Assembly (NCBI GenBank): GCA_039881145.1
Contig: JAYKKI010000133.1
Location: forward strand, 1,878,501 to 1,942,500
Length of the DNA stretch: 64,000 nt
DNA from: Druceiella hillmani
Lineage: Eukaryota > Arthropoda > Insecta > Lepidoptera > Hepialidae
Direction: 5' to 3'
Under the pieces are notes generated by a model. The model searched no databases and was not told the DNA's origin. It saw only the letters and a program-made list of their open reading frames with translations. Of this stretch, positions 48,300-61,495 are shown piece after piece. Position 1 is the stretch's first letter, and each line of letters starts with the position of its first letter. A program made the position numbers and the translations under genes.

Positions 48300-48800
48300 G
48301 AAAATTTTGACGCCTCTAAATGGCGCTTTTCCACCCGCATACGCCAAAGCTTATATCTAGGTGTTCAGATAACACCTTCGAGGGGAAATCGTTAAGTGTT
48401 CTTTTCGGTGATGCTGCAGAAGTCAGGTGAGCTGGGGAGGCGAGTGCGTGAGAAAATTAGTTTTCCTGGCGGTGCCGTGGGCGAATATAAAATAATGGCT
48501 TTAATAAATCGATTTCGGCAAATATTCTACCGACTCACTCTTGACGGATCTTTTATGTTTTGTTTGCTTACGTGCCTATTTACTTATTTATTTATGGGCA
48601 GTGTATCGATATTAAGGGCGGGTGAATGAGTTGTCTTGTCGCGGCAGAGAAGTAAACGGGCCCTATTCATGTTTGTTTAATGTACCTAGCTTCGAATCGG
48701 AAATAGCCTGGAGAACAAGACGTTGATAGAACGACATTCTATAGACCGCTCTTTGTTGTAGATAGCGGAGATGCGAGATAATCATTTCGTGCACTTGGCA
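48300..48800. promoter_or_regulatory. GC-richer block, candidate conserved non-coding element
   Basis: About 500 bp with clearly higher GC than its surroundings and no sustained frame beyond 77 codons. It contains forkhead-like words (GTAAACG near 48650 and TGTTTGTTTA near 48670) and AATAAATCGATT-type words near 48500. This profile fits a regulatory element better than an exon. There is no nearby gene to connect it to, so the call is weak. Confidence 0.25.
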
Positions 48801-50741
48801 TTAATTAAGCGATAATATTCTTTATGGAAAATTAATAAAAAACATATATATAAGAAACATTGTAACTTAGAACTTCTTAGTTTAATACATCAGGATAAAC
48901 TGTTATAAAGAAGGGAGCTTAAATCCTCATGTCGAAAAAAAATTTCATCTCATAAAATTGTTAATTTTAAATATGAAATGAAAAGATAAAAAATGGAAGT
49001 TTTATATCACCCGGTGCAATGTCCATTATTTTTCCACGTTCGCATAAAATTCGAATTATGTCACATTCTTATTAACAAAGTGGTAGATTTCTTCAGCAAA
49101 AAATGCCTCAACAAATATTATTTCCTTTTATCCTGTTTAAACACTTTTAGTAAATCAAATCGAGATCGCTCCTTACGGCTTGTAAGTTACAGGTTAGTCA
49201 GAACTTCTCGTCAGAGCTCGTTGATTCTAGGGTAATATCGATACATGAATAAAAAAATAAATCACATAGTCAACATTTTCAATTGTTTGTTTATGGGCGG
49301 ATTTTCCATTACACATTTAAAACATATAATTTTGTTAATGAAACATGAAAAAGTATTGAAGCTGTAACAAATAGTCCATAAAGATTTGAAACAAAAATTC
49401 TACGAAAAACATGATTTAGGTTTGATACACATCGGAGGAGGTATCCTCGTTTGTCCTATTATTTATAAGTCGATTCATTGATTAAATGCTTCTTTAAGAT
49501 GTTGCTGTTAATGAACCGATAAAATTTAAATTAATGTTTTTAGCATGCATATGAGAAAGAAATTTTTCAATTTCGAAATTAAAAAAAAATACAAATGTAT
49601 TTTTTCTAGGAGAAAACATATCCAAATTCGAATTAACAAAAGTTATCGATGTCATAAAAATATTAGAAATATTCTTAAAGCAACAATAAATAATTTTGTT
49701 TTTAAAAATATTGCATAGAACTTTTAAAAATGTTTATATAAACTTTTTAAAGTACATTTTCAAATACTGTCAGCTTACGAGTTTTGAATCTGTGTCATCT
49801 TATAGATTAACCTACGCTTAATATAACGATTCAGTAAACCCAGCGTGATAATAAAATATAAAAAAAATATTTTTACACTTAAATATCAGCGTACGCTCAG
49901 CTGTAGCTCCTTGCGGCTATTTTAAGTACACGCGTGTACTGTGGTTGTTTGCAGCTGTTCTGGATTCTGTAGCTGCTATGAATACTCGCCGCTTTGATTA
50001 TATTTATTATAATTAGATAATTTTCTTGGCCAAATTTCATAATGAATATTTTTTTTATGTTTTAATGCCTGCGTTATTAATTCCTAATTATATGGTATTA
50101 GTACCACGTACGTCACATATATAACCACATACGTATCATCTCCTTGGAGATACTATTTACAAATATCTATTTCAGGAATAAATTGTATAAAATTTTGCAC
50201 AACTTAATTTATTAAAGAAAATAATAAATTTGTTAGTTTTCAACCTAATGTTTAACCTCAAGGTAAAAAGAATTAAGTGGTACATTAAAATAATTTTCGT
50301 GTAAATATTCTAGGTTAATCTGGGATTATTTACAAATTGTAGACGCCAGTTTCTTTTCAGCTGCCAGACTTACGCGTATGTTAAAATCGAAAAATAAAGT
50401 TTGTTTTATTTCTTATCCGTCAGTCCATAAGACTGACATAAAAAGAGAAAGTTTACAAAGTTTTTCTTTCCACTTTATCCTTAATCTTTGCGTGAAGGTA
50501 TTATTGTCGTTCAGAGATTGTACCTATTTTTTGCACAATCCTTTTCAATTACATGATCCTTCTAATATTTTTTAAAATTTTGCCTTGGATTTTCTCAGAG
50601 TTTAGCAGCCGTGAATGGTTTTTAATCGTGATTATTTTTGTTATATTCATACCTTTATTTTCTCTCCAGGAATTATTTTTATGCGCCATTTTTATCAAAA
50701 TACACATTATTATCACTGTCGTTTAATGAACCGAGTGTGCG
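48801..50741. other. AT-rich DNA; small GC-richer spot with E-boxes
   Basis: Mostly featureless. At 49888-50000 a GC-richer spot has CAGCTG twice (49898, 49952) and the 16-bp palindrome AGTACACGCGTGTACT (49925-49940). It may be regulatory; no gene is evident. Confidence 0.4.
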
Positions 50742-50805
50742 AACCGTGACGGTAAAAACATTGAGGTTGGTATGAAACCAACCTCATTTTTTGACCGTTA
50801 CGGTT
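50742..50805. repeat. Hairpin, ~29-bp arms
   Basis: The arms start AACCGTGACGGT and end ACCGTTACGGTT. The inner TGAGGTTGGT (50762-50771) and ACCAACCTCA (50777-50786) pair perfectly around ATGAA. Total about 64 bp with two or three mismatches. Non-coding, and could be a small foldback or a small-RNA precursor. Confidence 0.8.
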
Positions 50806-50984
50806 TTTTCTCCCAGAAACGGGTTTTATTTTCGATTCAACGTAAAATTTAATTTAAATGCAATATTTGGTACTTTAAAATTCTATCGTTTCTACTACGG
50901 TTTGGATTTAGTATAAAAGGGGAAACATTTTTCAATGTATAGTCTATGTCCTTAAAGTAATAGCCTATATCGTTTAATTTCAAA

Positions 50985-51430
50985 TCTTTATTTAAGCGAT
51001 GATTTACGGTATTAAAATGTGGACACTCATGGTCTGCCTAATTTATAGGCAAAAAAAGGGCTATGGTAGAAGTATCTTTCAAGGATTTTATCCACAGATT
51101 CTTAAAAATAATAAAATAAGTCCAACGGAGGGCCAAAATAGTCGATATAACACTTAAAATCATCAAACTGAAATGGCAATGAACAGGAATAGGCAGATTT
51201 TTAAAAAATTAGTAGATAAAGAAATATACGAGTTTTCGAGTGGAGATCACGAACCTCGAAATGCAATATGAAATACTCCAAAACCGGAGAGTCTAACGAT
51301 CTAAAAAATATTGGCGGAACGTGCTAGATGGGGAAGGCGGAGAACGGTGTGTGGAGAACGGTGACAAGCCTTGAGAAAGGCCCATGTACAACAGAATATA
51401 GATACAAACAGATGATGTGGAACGATAATG
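50985..51430 (+). pseudogene. C-terminal fragment of a non-LTR retrotransposon reverse transcriptase
   Basis: In order, over several frames: MIYGIKMWTL (51002-, family xLxYGxExWTL), KRAMVEVSFKDFIHRFLK (51053-, family RAMLGVSLRDRIRNEEI), RRAKIVDITLKIIKLKWQ then a stop where Trp is usual (51126-51175, family RTKVTDIIxRIxxLKWQWAGH), RVFEWRSRTSK (51228-, family KVLEWRPRxGK) and finally KAENGVWRTVTSLEKGPC near 51327 (family KAQDRxxWRxLxEAYVQQW). The order and spacing match the region after the RT domain of an abundant insect non-LTR group. It is shifted and stopped, 5'-truncated and dead. Confidence 0.7.
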
Positions 51431-54400
51431 TTTAAAAATATTTGGTACCAAATTCAGGAACACAACGTAAATTGTAAGGTTATTCCCGTTCATTTACTGT
51501 CAATCGTTCTTGATGAAATTCAGTCCTATTTGAGTCATGCTGTGTTTTAGTTACAGGCCGTATAGTAATTAGCACTGATGTCGGTAAATTTTAAATATAA
51601 TTTCATAAATAAAAAAAAATAGGCTGAGTTTCTATTTATTAATTCAGAAATGGCCTTTATTTCACATTCCAGCACTTTATTCAATTTAATTGAAATAATT
51701 TCTTACATCATCAGCGCCAAGGTCCTCGAGGGAAAATTGTTTGGGCATAAAGCTTTTGTTTTATAGAAATTACCTACGCTGATTTTAAAACTTTATAGGC
51801 GTTTGACATTTTTCTTCATTTTTTTGAGAGGTATGATAAAACACTGAGAAATAATTACCGGAAGAATTCTAACTCAAAGCTAATATATATTCTCAATTAG
51901 GCACACTGTTTGCCCATATTTTGTTTATTTTTTGTGTTATGGCTACAAATTTATTCTCTATCATGTAAAACATTTAAACACATGTGTCAGACCTAACCAT
52001 GAATTATTTAAACTATGGTTTCCTAGATGATTCATGCTATAAGCCGCATACCTCTTCCTATATTAAAATAAGTCTTGCAATCACAGCTAAAGTCTATTCC
52101 ATTTAGCTAGACTAAGGTCCGATATGCCCTTACGTGGAGACCGCCATCCATCGGCAATTTTGCCTAGAAATTCTGGTACCACCGAATTATTTTTGGAAGG
52201 CAAATTTAAAAAAAAAATATCACTAAACAAGTAATGGTTTTCCATAAGAAATGCCAACCCTGATTTTGAATAACTTAAAAGTTTTGGGAAGGAAGGGAAG
52301 GCACCTATCAAATTATTTGCGTAGATGCTTATCTTCTGGAATATTATGAGATATAATTAATACCAAATATTGTCATTATTATTGTGAATCAAAAAAACCT
52401 ATACGCTACACATAAACCATTTGAATTTAATGTGTCACTTAAATTGAGTCCGCGTACTTGGAAACCCGAGGACGCTCTTGAAATATACAAGCTTTTTCCG
52501 CTTTAAGATAGATGAAACTTTTTAAATTACCGTCTATTCGAGATTACTGGCCAAATCATAAAACATATGGAATACCTTTAACTCATAAGATCATTGCCCG
52601 TAATTGATTTAAAATAATTTTATGTTCCTACATTTTACTGCTAACGAGAAGAGTGGTTCATAAAATATGAATTTATTTCACCGCTTGAATCCAAATTCGG
52701 TTTGGTGTACACTACAGACTCTTTTAATTACAATCTTCTAACACATGATTAGATTTAGGTTACAATTGTACAATTAAGGCCAAGCCTCGTGACAATCAAC
52801 GATCGTGTCTACGTATACTTAAGAGAAAATTCTGCAACTGACTTTTCCTAAATGCGAATAGACACTTCATCGCTATGCGTGTTAAATTATTCATAGATCA
52901 GCTCAGAGAGGTTTCTTGCCCTGAAACTATTATCTTTCTTTCCCATCTACCATGGTCAGCTGTCGGCTCGAATTGTTCAACTTTGGCTAAGTTTAATATG
53001 TTTATAATGGTAGAAATCAAGCTTCGCAGTTCTAAGTTTAGAATAAATTTCCAATAGTATGTGTCGCAAAAGTTTGCATTAAACTCTGTGGCAAAGTTAT
53101 AATATTTGTCTGTGGGAGCGAAAGTTATTTCTGCGTTTTGGCTGTCTAGTCCTATTTACTAAAAGCTTATTGGAAGTTTCATAATTATGGAATTCTGAAA
53201 GTTCAAATAAAAATACTTTCCAATTTGCTCATGAACGAATAAAGTTCTACGGAAAATTATTATTTTTATTTCAGACTCTTCTAAGTATTGTAATTATAAG
53301 CAGAAATTTTATTTACCTTTCTCTTTCAAAAAATTATCGTGTGAAACTTTTGATTGCTTACATTTTTAAATGTATTAACTCAATCCTCTCTTGTATGTAT
53401 TGTTGCATAGGTTTTTGACGAACACTAAAAAATGTTTGCCAATAATGTTTTAAGCAAATTTAGTTAGATATATTGAAAATAAAATGTTGATATAATGGAA
53501 TATTCTTAGTTAGTTTTACTGCTAATAGTATTTGACCAAATATGAAATAAAGACAAGAATTGGTAAAATAGTTACTATACGTTTGAATGATGCATAATTG
53601 TTTTCTTATTATAGTATTATGTAGTGTGGAGAACTTTTATATGTTTTAAGTTAAATATATAAAATATGCCCCTATAAGGTTTTTCATTATTTTTTTTTAA
53701 AGTTATTACTATTTTTAGATTTCAGTAACCAAGATCTAAACTTCTATCGTATCACTGATTATGGACACTGGCCTATTAAAATGACATATTTTAGAAACTG
53801 TTAAAATAATAAATTTGAAAATTATCATAAATCAAAAGTTTATCACATAGAAAACAAATTTTTATTTTTATTTGTTTTGTGAAAATATATAATCCACAAA
53901 AATATTTAATAGGTCTATCATCATTTAAAAAACTTAATTTGAAGAAACATTTTTTCTGAGACGTTTTTATTTGAAAAAAAATCTATCTGGAAATACTTTA
54001 ATACAGAAGTATGGTACTTCGTTAAAATTAAAAGAAAAATACAAAATGTGTAGAGACACAAATATACATAAAAATTACTATGCAATGTAGAACAAATTTT
54101 TTAAATTAAATACGCATAATGGATTTGTTCAGTACCCACAAGGCTTGAAATATGTTTTTTTTTGCATGTATTTAGTTGAATTCATATTTATGAAATTTAT
54201 GAATGGTGACTTAAACAGGGACAACATTCATGATTTTCAAAAGGATTATTTTTTATTCACAATTTTTTAGTATAATAAATTTAAAGAAATGATGTAAAGT
54301 TAAAGCAAAATTCGAAGTTCTTCAAGGTCATGACCTATAAACCCCACTCTTCCAGGTGTGTTGCCAGAGCGCCCGCAGGAATAATACTCCCTTTAATAAC

Positions 54401-56709
54401 ATTTTCTCAAACGCGTATACGATTATATTACAAAAACAGATATCTGAAAAGAAGTGTTTACAAAATGATTCTAAGAAAATAAGTCCTATATATCGTTAAC
54501 TAGCTTTACTTCAGATTTAGAGCCCGATATCGTAGTCAGTTTTGCAGAAAATTTGCTGCTTACGAAAAAATTTCGGAAAAAAGTGAGGATATTTGTGTTT
54601 TGCACAGTTTTGGATTTATGGAAAATTTGTGTTTTACTGCGTTATATGATTTTATTACTTGTCGACAAACTATTTATAGGAATTGGAAATTGAGGCTATA
54701 ATAAGGAGACAGAGATATAGATGGATACGTGACTGATTATAAAATTTTCCTAAATTTTAGAACCGCTGACAAAAAAATGTTTTCTCTTTTACATCTAGTA
54801 TCGCATTGACCAAAATGTATAAACTTTTTTTACCTTACAAGAAATGCTTAAAATTTTATTATGTTCTTCGGTAACAGAATTGCAGGTTCAATATTTTTGC
54901 AGCTATATAGATAAATTTTACAACAGAAGTTTCAGATAGGAATCTCAAATAATATGAAATAAAATATATTTTCTTATGTGCTATCTCCTACCATTGAGTA
55001 AAAATTTAAAAAAAAAATTTTAACATCTCTTCACATAGCCCAACCATCTTTTCCTTCGTGGTTTGATGTTTACGATTATTTCAGAAATTTTGCAGAGGTT
55101 GTGAACTTCAGCTTTACTACGTAGTTTCGGCAATCTATTTTCTTAACTTGCGCCGTAAATCTTTTTCAGAATTTTTCTTTCCCATGTGCTTGACAAATTT
55201 TCGTACCCTTTGATTAAAATCCAAATTTTTACGTCATGTATAAGAGCAGGTTTTATGATAGTTTTACACAACACAAGTTAATTTTCTTATGAGTTAGGAA
55301 GAACGAAGGATATATTGGAAACTAAATAAAAACGATTTCGTGATACTAATTTGGTCTTCATCTCCGACAGTACGTAATAATATTCTGTAACTAGTCCGTT
55401 ATGTATTTAAACAATTTCGCCGTTTTAAAAAATTTGAAAATCTCCATCTTGTTTAATTTCTTTCGTTGACCACTTATTCAGCAATTTCGATAATCAGGAA
55501 GTCATCAAGCTATTAGCTTCGGAAAACTAACGAAAGTAAGAAAGATAATTTGTGGGTCTATAAATGTGCAATAATGCATAATGATAAAGATCTAATAAAT
55601 ATGTGATAGAGCTAATGGATAGCAATAAAAATAATAACAAAACAAAGATAGATACAGGACATAATCAAACTAATAAGGAATAAGGAAATGAATTCACTAA
55701 TCAATGAAAATGGAAAAATTCGTTTAAACTAAAATTTAATTCATCAAAATCATGAAATCGACGATTTCTTAACTGCTGTTTGCTGATAAAAAGTAACGTA
55801 TATAATATGTAAAGATAAAAAAACCAGTGGAAATAGACTAGTAGAAAGGCAAAAAAAAATACAAAAAAAAATTTAAATTTTTAATTGAAAAGAATTGAAT
55901 TCAAAATTTATCTTTACGCAATAAATATATTATATTCCAATACTCTCATGAGAAAAGGTAGTTTTAGGATCCATAAAACGACACAATGGGGTGTTCCGAT
56001 ATCGATCGTAATGAATATAAAGCGAACAGTTGGTATTCTCTAATCAAACCTAATTAATCAGTTCATAAAATCGTCACCTTTCCGTAAAATAGTTTAAAAA
56101 GGTTTAAACAAGACAAGAAAAAGACAAAATAATCGTAATACATTGTTATTTCTAAATATATTTTAGACTTTCTATTATGTTGCAGGGGTTAAGGGTTCCA
56201 TATTAGTAAAAAAATATTGTATTTTACTGCAAAAAAAGTATATTTATTGCAGGTAAGTTTTTCTACGTTCTATATTAATTTCGTTTTTTTCTATCTTTCT
56301 GAACTCATCACTGATACTTTTATGATTGAATTCTATCTTATTTATAATCTGCAATGAAATTAATTTTCCAATCTTATTTTTGTGACTCAATGAAAGATTT
56401 GTGCCCCTAAGTAACAATTTTTCAATTTTGAACATACAGCTTAAAACATATACAATAAGGTTTAACTTAGAGAGTTATTGTTTTAATAACTAACCTACGA
56501 AACATGTGAAGTGAGAGTGGAAATAACAACACAAGATTTCTCCGTATACTGGAATCTACAAAGAATTATAAATATATATAATATGTGTTGTATTTTTTAA
56601 GCAAAGTTTTAGAATCCTAATCATTTTTATAACTTCGGTTTCAGTAGAGAATAGGGGGAGCTACTATATTCTAACGTGTTTTAGGTTGTGTGTATGCTAA
56701 TATATGTGA
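51431..56709. other. AT-rich DNA, no supportable gene
   Basis: A minus-strand frame at 52087-52311 (74 codons) lies in a slightly GC-richer patch and reads KIADGWRSPRKGISDLSLAK near its end; unrecognised. At 54325-54336 AGGTCATGACCT is a perfect nuclear-receptor-type palindrome in a GC-richer spot (54316-54400). Nothing else is supported. Confidence 0.45.
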
Positions 56710-56712
56710 ATA

Positions 56713-56750
<38 letters not shown>

Positions 56751-56756
56751 CATGCA

Positions 56757-56824
<68 letters not shown>

Positions 56825-56826
56825 CA
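56710..56826. repeat. (TG)n/(TA)n compound microsatellite
   Basis: TG array followed by TA arrays, about 115 bp, with CATGCATATATG and CATA interruptions. Confidence 0.95.
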
Positions 56827-59122
56827 TAGTCATATGAAAAACGTGTGTAATTTGAAATTCTAATTCTTTTACGCATTCTATAGAGAAACCTATTTAAAGA
56901 ACATACACACTAAAATAAGTTGAATAAAATATTTCCATCCATCTAATAGTTCCAAGTAATATTATTTGTGTTAATTCTGAATATATGCATGTTCATTATA
57001 CTTAGCAAGAAAACAAAATTATGAATTTCTTTATTAAATTGTTTTCGTGAAAAAAATGGCTATCACAGACAGGCAGACCGACAGATACACAGACTCAATA
57101 CGGTCTCGTTTTTAAGGAAAAGAACGAAAACGTTTCAATTAGACTGACTGTTACAGCGGTTTCTCAGAGACAACCTTACATAGAAGATTTAGATTTGGCA
57201 TTGTAACTAAAGCTCTGAATTGCTTGCACCCAAATTGTTAATACGAAAATGTTAGAGTAGACATATTAACTGTCCAAATTTTTTCTTTAAAAATCCGTTT
57301 ATGTAAGATACGGGATGCCATTAGACCAGACTAATTACAAAGGGTCTGAAAAAATTTTCTTTCCATAATTACAAATAGCATATCTTAATTTTTTTTATAC
57401 TTTTACTTCCCACCTGTATCTTAAATTTTGTACTCGTCGCTAGTAAATCTCCACCCCTCTTTGGAAAATTACTGTCCATGAAATTGCGAGAAAAAATGCA
57501 GTTTCTAGAAGCCCACGCAAAGATTGTAGGAACACTAGAGAGATGATCATATATGTCACGTTTTTTAAGATATTCACGATATTATATGTATCCCACCCTA
57601 CTTAATATTACATAATATTAAATGCTAATTGCACTGTAAAGTCATTATTAGTGATCACTTTTGACAGATAAAGTAATTTTACGTCAAATTATATATATAT
57701 ATTATACTTACGGAACCCTATACGTTTGGGGAAAATTCCACTTGGTCATTTTTTTCTGAACAAAACCATAAAATACAAAAAAAATATTATTTTATGTTAC
57801 AAATTTTTCAGTAGTTTTGAATCCGTATCACTTTTCCCACCGCTATCTATCTGATAAGGATTCTCCTATATTATGTCAAATATTTAAATCTGGTTTTTCA
57901 ATATTATGGCACTAAGACACAATCACTTAATATCAAGAATATTTCCCATACTGATCAGAATCAAACCCATCAACACTAAACATGTTTCCATTATTTAAGC
58001 CACCAAGTCACATCGTCTACGTAACACTGTGCATATAATTTATATTCAATAATTTATATTTAAATCCTTTGACTAATGACAACTGATGTAATAAAAACAG
58101 ACGGGCCAAAAGGGATAAAATTGAAAAGGAAACGCCAATTTCCTTCGAGCGGGAGAAACGGAAGTAGGTTCGCAAAATACTTCATAATTTATAAAGGATT
58201 TAAAAGTCCCTCAAATACGACCACCGATGTCGATTTTACAATTACATTCCACAATGTTCTTTTAGGAGTAAAATCATCCGAGAAAAGGTTTTGGAGATAA
58301 AGAACCTACTTAATAACGCTTTGTATAAATTGAGTGGATAATAGCTTTAATTTTCATTAAGATTTCCATTGAATAATTTTTCTTTTTTATATTTTTGTGG
58401 ATAAAATAAATAAGTGCAGAATAAAATAAAATATTAATAAGCAAATTCGCATTTAGATTTGGATTCAGATATTTTTGAAAACCAATTTAATTTTTGAAAT
58501 TCCCACTTGCTCAACACTTACGACCCAACAGTAAATAGGGAATTGTGTTTTACGACATAAATAAAAAAAATTACTATTTTTTCTCCTTAGTTAATGATAG
58601 GGAAACGATTTGTTTGTATCCACTTTTGGTCCCGTTTTATTTTGTGTTCTTTAAATAAATTGCACGGATTATAAAAGTTAGTAATTTTTTTTGTTTTGAT
58701 TTCACTTAAACTAATTTTGTTTTAATTTTAGCTTCCAGTTTATTTATTTTTTTAAAAACTTTACTCAAACTTATGTACTTTTTCCTTATTTCTCTAATAA
58801 GTATTTAGAAAATCAAATAATTTGAAGTTTTTATAAATAAATAATCATTTAAGGATTTCAGAGAAATTATACGCTACTACTAGGATTACAAATTTTTTTT
58901 TGCGAAACCACAGAATATAATTATTCAAAAATTAACCTACTGTATGCAATCCTCGCTGCGCTTGACCAGCATAGTTTTCAGCAGTAATTTTTCTGCACTA
59001 AACAATTTTACGTAAAAAAATCACAATTGCATCAGATATTTCAAAGCGAACTTTATGCATATTTTTAAGCAAAACACATTTTCATTCAAGTGATATATCA
59101 TAGATTTCCCAAATTAAATTTC
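56827..59122. other. AT-rich DNA with scraps of insect interspersed repeat
   Basis: No gene. At 57066-57120 GACAGGCAGACCGACAGATA, and at about 57710-57755 (minus strand) GACCAAGTGG followed by AGGGTTCCGTAAG, are the two recognisable ends of a repeat type I know from insects (ACCAAGTGCGAG..., GACAGACAGAC..., AGGGTTCCGTA). They are separated and inverted relative to each other here, so this is decayed. The 74-codon frame at 58076-58300 is basic and unrecognised. Confidence 0.4.
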
Positions 59123-59349
59123 AAACATGCCCGTATCATCACAAACTACTTTCCACCATCTTATCTTTTATGGGCGCGACCTTGAAAGATTCTCTAATAT
59201 ACTTGTTCCGTACTTTATCAAGTCTTGTGACTCCCGCTGCCCATTGTAGAATTTTCATTTCGTTAGTGTGCATTTTCTGTTTTAGCTTTTTTTGATAGTC
59301 CAACATTCTGCACGATACATCATAGCTTGTCTTATTACTCTTTTGTATA
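59123..59349 (-). pseudogene. Non-LTR retrotransposon RT fragment, C-terminal region
   Basis: One minus-strand frame reads, without interruption, AMMYRAECWTIKKKLKQKM, then HTNEMKILQWAAGVTRLDKV, then RNKYIRESFKVAPIKDKMVE and SSL, followed by two TGA codons and YGHV. This matches the family pattern AxxYGxECWxxKKxxxxKM, EMxMLRWxxGVTRxDKxRNxYIRxSxKVAPIxDKxxExxLRWYGHV residue for residue in most places. The two TGA codons stand where Arg-Trp is expected, consistent with CGA to TGA and TGG to TGA changes. It is the same general group as the 17.1-17.5 kb fragment, but a different piece and less decayed. Confidence 0.78.
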
Positions 59350-61335
59350 TTAGCTCTTTTGTACTCTTTTGTACAAGTGTAGCCACTTAAAGTAGTTTTG
59401 AAACTAAACGATTAATTCTATGTTAATTTGAAATCACAAATATTTAATTTTTCGTTTTAATAAAAGTTGCACCAACCATTAGTCTAACCAAGTAATTATT
59501 AGAAATATTTTTATTGTATTACTTTTAATGTTCCACACCTCCAAGATAAAAAGAAAAAAAATTACAGGATAGCTCACTTGTCCGTCTTTTTGTTCGCTTT
59601 CTGTAGTCGTTCTTTTAAAAAATCATTTGACTAACAAATTTGAAATTTGGCATAGTTATAACATATATAATGCGCATTTATCGCAATTGGCACACAATTA
59701 TGTTCATATTTAATTTAATTTTAGAAGTGGTACTCGATTTATTTCTTTAATTTTGAGTGTCGCATAAAAATCGTTAAATAAAATGGCAACATAATAGAAT
59801 TTAAAATTTATTTACTCTAAAATCACTTGAGAAATTTCTAGAATTATTATTAAACATTTTTCCAAAAACTGCGTGACATGCAAACTTGAAATTCAACACA
59901 CCAATGGAGCATGTTAATTTGAATGGTCTTTAAGACTTAACATTTCATTTTTAAAGTATTCATGTCACAAATTTTGAGCGGGTAAAATGGTTTGAATTTT
60001 TGGCGTTTCATATATCTTATGGATAATAACGGGAAAAAAAATTATGGGAATTCAAAATAATTTATTAAAATTTTACATTTTTCACCTACCTATTACCGAA
60101 ACTCCTGAAGTTAAATGGTGAAAAAAAGTAGCGTATCTAACACTTTAACTAAATAATCAGACGACTGAGGCCATGATTCTAAACTTCACAGTTTTTGAGA
60201 TATTTACGATCGAATTTTATGATTTACACAGAAAATAATAATCGCATATTACAAATATTGTAGTTAATATTTATAAATAATTCCACAGAAATAAAATCAA
60301 CCTTCAAATATTTAATTTAATCATAGGTATGTATCTATGCGTACATAATAATTATTCAACTAGTAATTTCTTTTCACAGCCCTATTATTTGAGTTACCGA
60401 GAGTTGCGATTTATTTTACGGCTTTAGGTTGCATTGCCCTCAATCCGCGTTAATGATTTATTCTTCCTATAACAATATATTCCTACTCTAAAAAAAACTC
60501 AATACTTGTAATCATTTCCGAAAAGTTAGCTTACATTTTGAAACCAACATGAAGTACTTTTAATTATCTTGGTTTTGTAATAACGAATTTGTTTAAATCT
60601 AAAATAAAAGCTAATATTTATAAAAGTTTTATCAACCAAATAAAGTAGGACACAAACCAAATTACAAAATTCTATCACATTTTTAAAAATGAATTACTTA
60701 CTTTTTAAAAAATCAATCAAATCGTCCCCAAAAAGACTTTTCGGTTAAATAATTTATTCAATTCCGCGTTACGTTGAATGGATTATATCTTTGGTTGTTC
60801 ATTAAGATTTAGTTTGCTGTGTTATATTTTTAGGAATAAAGGGAATGAGAGCAGGTTAAAATGAAATTTTGACACAGAAAGTGGTATTTAGATTTCAAGT
60901 AACGGAACACATTAATTAGGTTCAAAGCAGTGTTTGATCTCAAAATGCCAAGTATATGCTCATTTGGAACACAAAATAATTTAGAAAACTTTATTCGCCA
61001 TATTATACAGCTAATCAAATAGCTTTACTTTTAATAATAATAAGTTTCATAAATCTAAAAGAAAATAGGTGAATATTATAAGATTAACCACACTTACGTC
61101 AGTGTATAATAGCCTTCTCCCTCAGAAACTCTTTGACTTAGAAACACGAAATTTAGCATAATGACAATTGATAAGGCATATAATTTAGTGATTAATACTA
61201 AAAATTATTTGCATCGAAATTTACACCGGGGATATTAAATAATCAATTCAAAAATTTTATTACATTTTATTATATTAATACGCTTGTGAATTATGTATCT
61301 CATTATGTTTTTACGTTTGTGAAAGTAACAAGAGT
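59350..61335. other. AT-rich DNA, no supportable gene
   Basis: Phrases such as TTTGAAATTTGGCATAGTT (59639-) and GAAATTTAGCATAATGA (61147-) recall the AAATTTGGCATxxxx words common in insect interspersed repeats, but they are too short to place. No frame is supported. Confidence 0.45.
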
Positions 61336-61495
61336 AAATATTGAATATATTTGGCGTTAATTTTTTAGAAATTCATTATTCACAATTAAATGAAACTACG
61401 TGATGTAGTATTATTTCTACTTTCTTTTAATTCTTTATCACAACCTAGATTTCGTTGTATTACAATATCTTCAGGTGGGTTATTAGCAAAGAATT
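61336..61495 (-). repeat. Old PLE terminus: tail plus pLTR fragment
   Basis: On the minus strand this aligns over about 160 bp to the PLE pLTR end plus the start of the frame (30100-30262). Like the minus copy at 25869 it includes the 42-bp tail and stops at AAATATTGAATATATTTGG. It is diverged by scattered substitutions. The agreement of this end with the end at 25869 supports it as the true terminus of the family. Confidence 0.8.
61433..61491 (-). ncRNA. Hammerhead ribozyme motif, degenerate
   Basis: CUGAAGA and GAAA are intact. Stem II has an A-C mismatch at its base (AUUGU/ACAAC), helix III reads AUCUAGGU, and the cleavage triplet is GUU instead of GUC. GUU still fits NUH but is usually slower. 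Probably weak or inactive. Confidence 0.55.
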
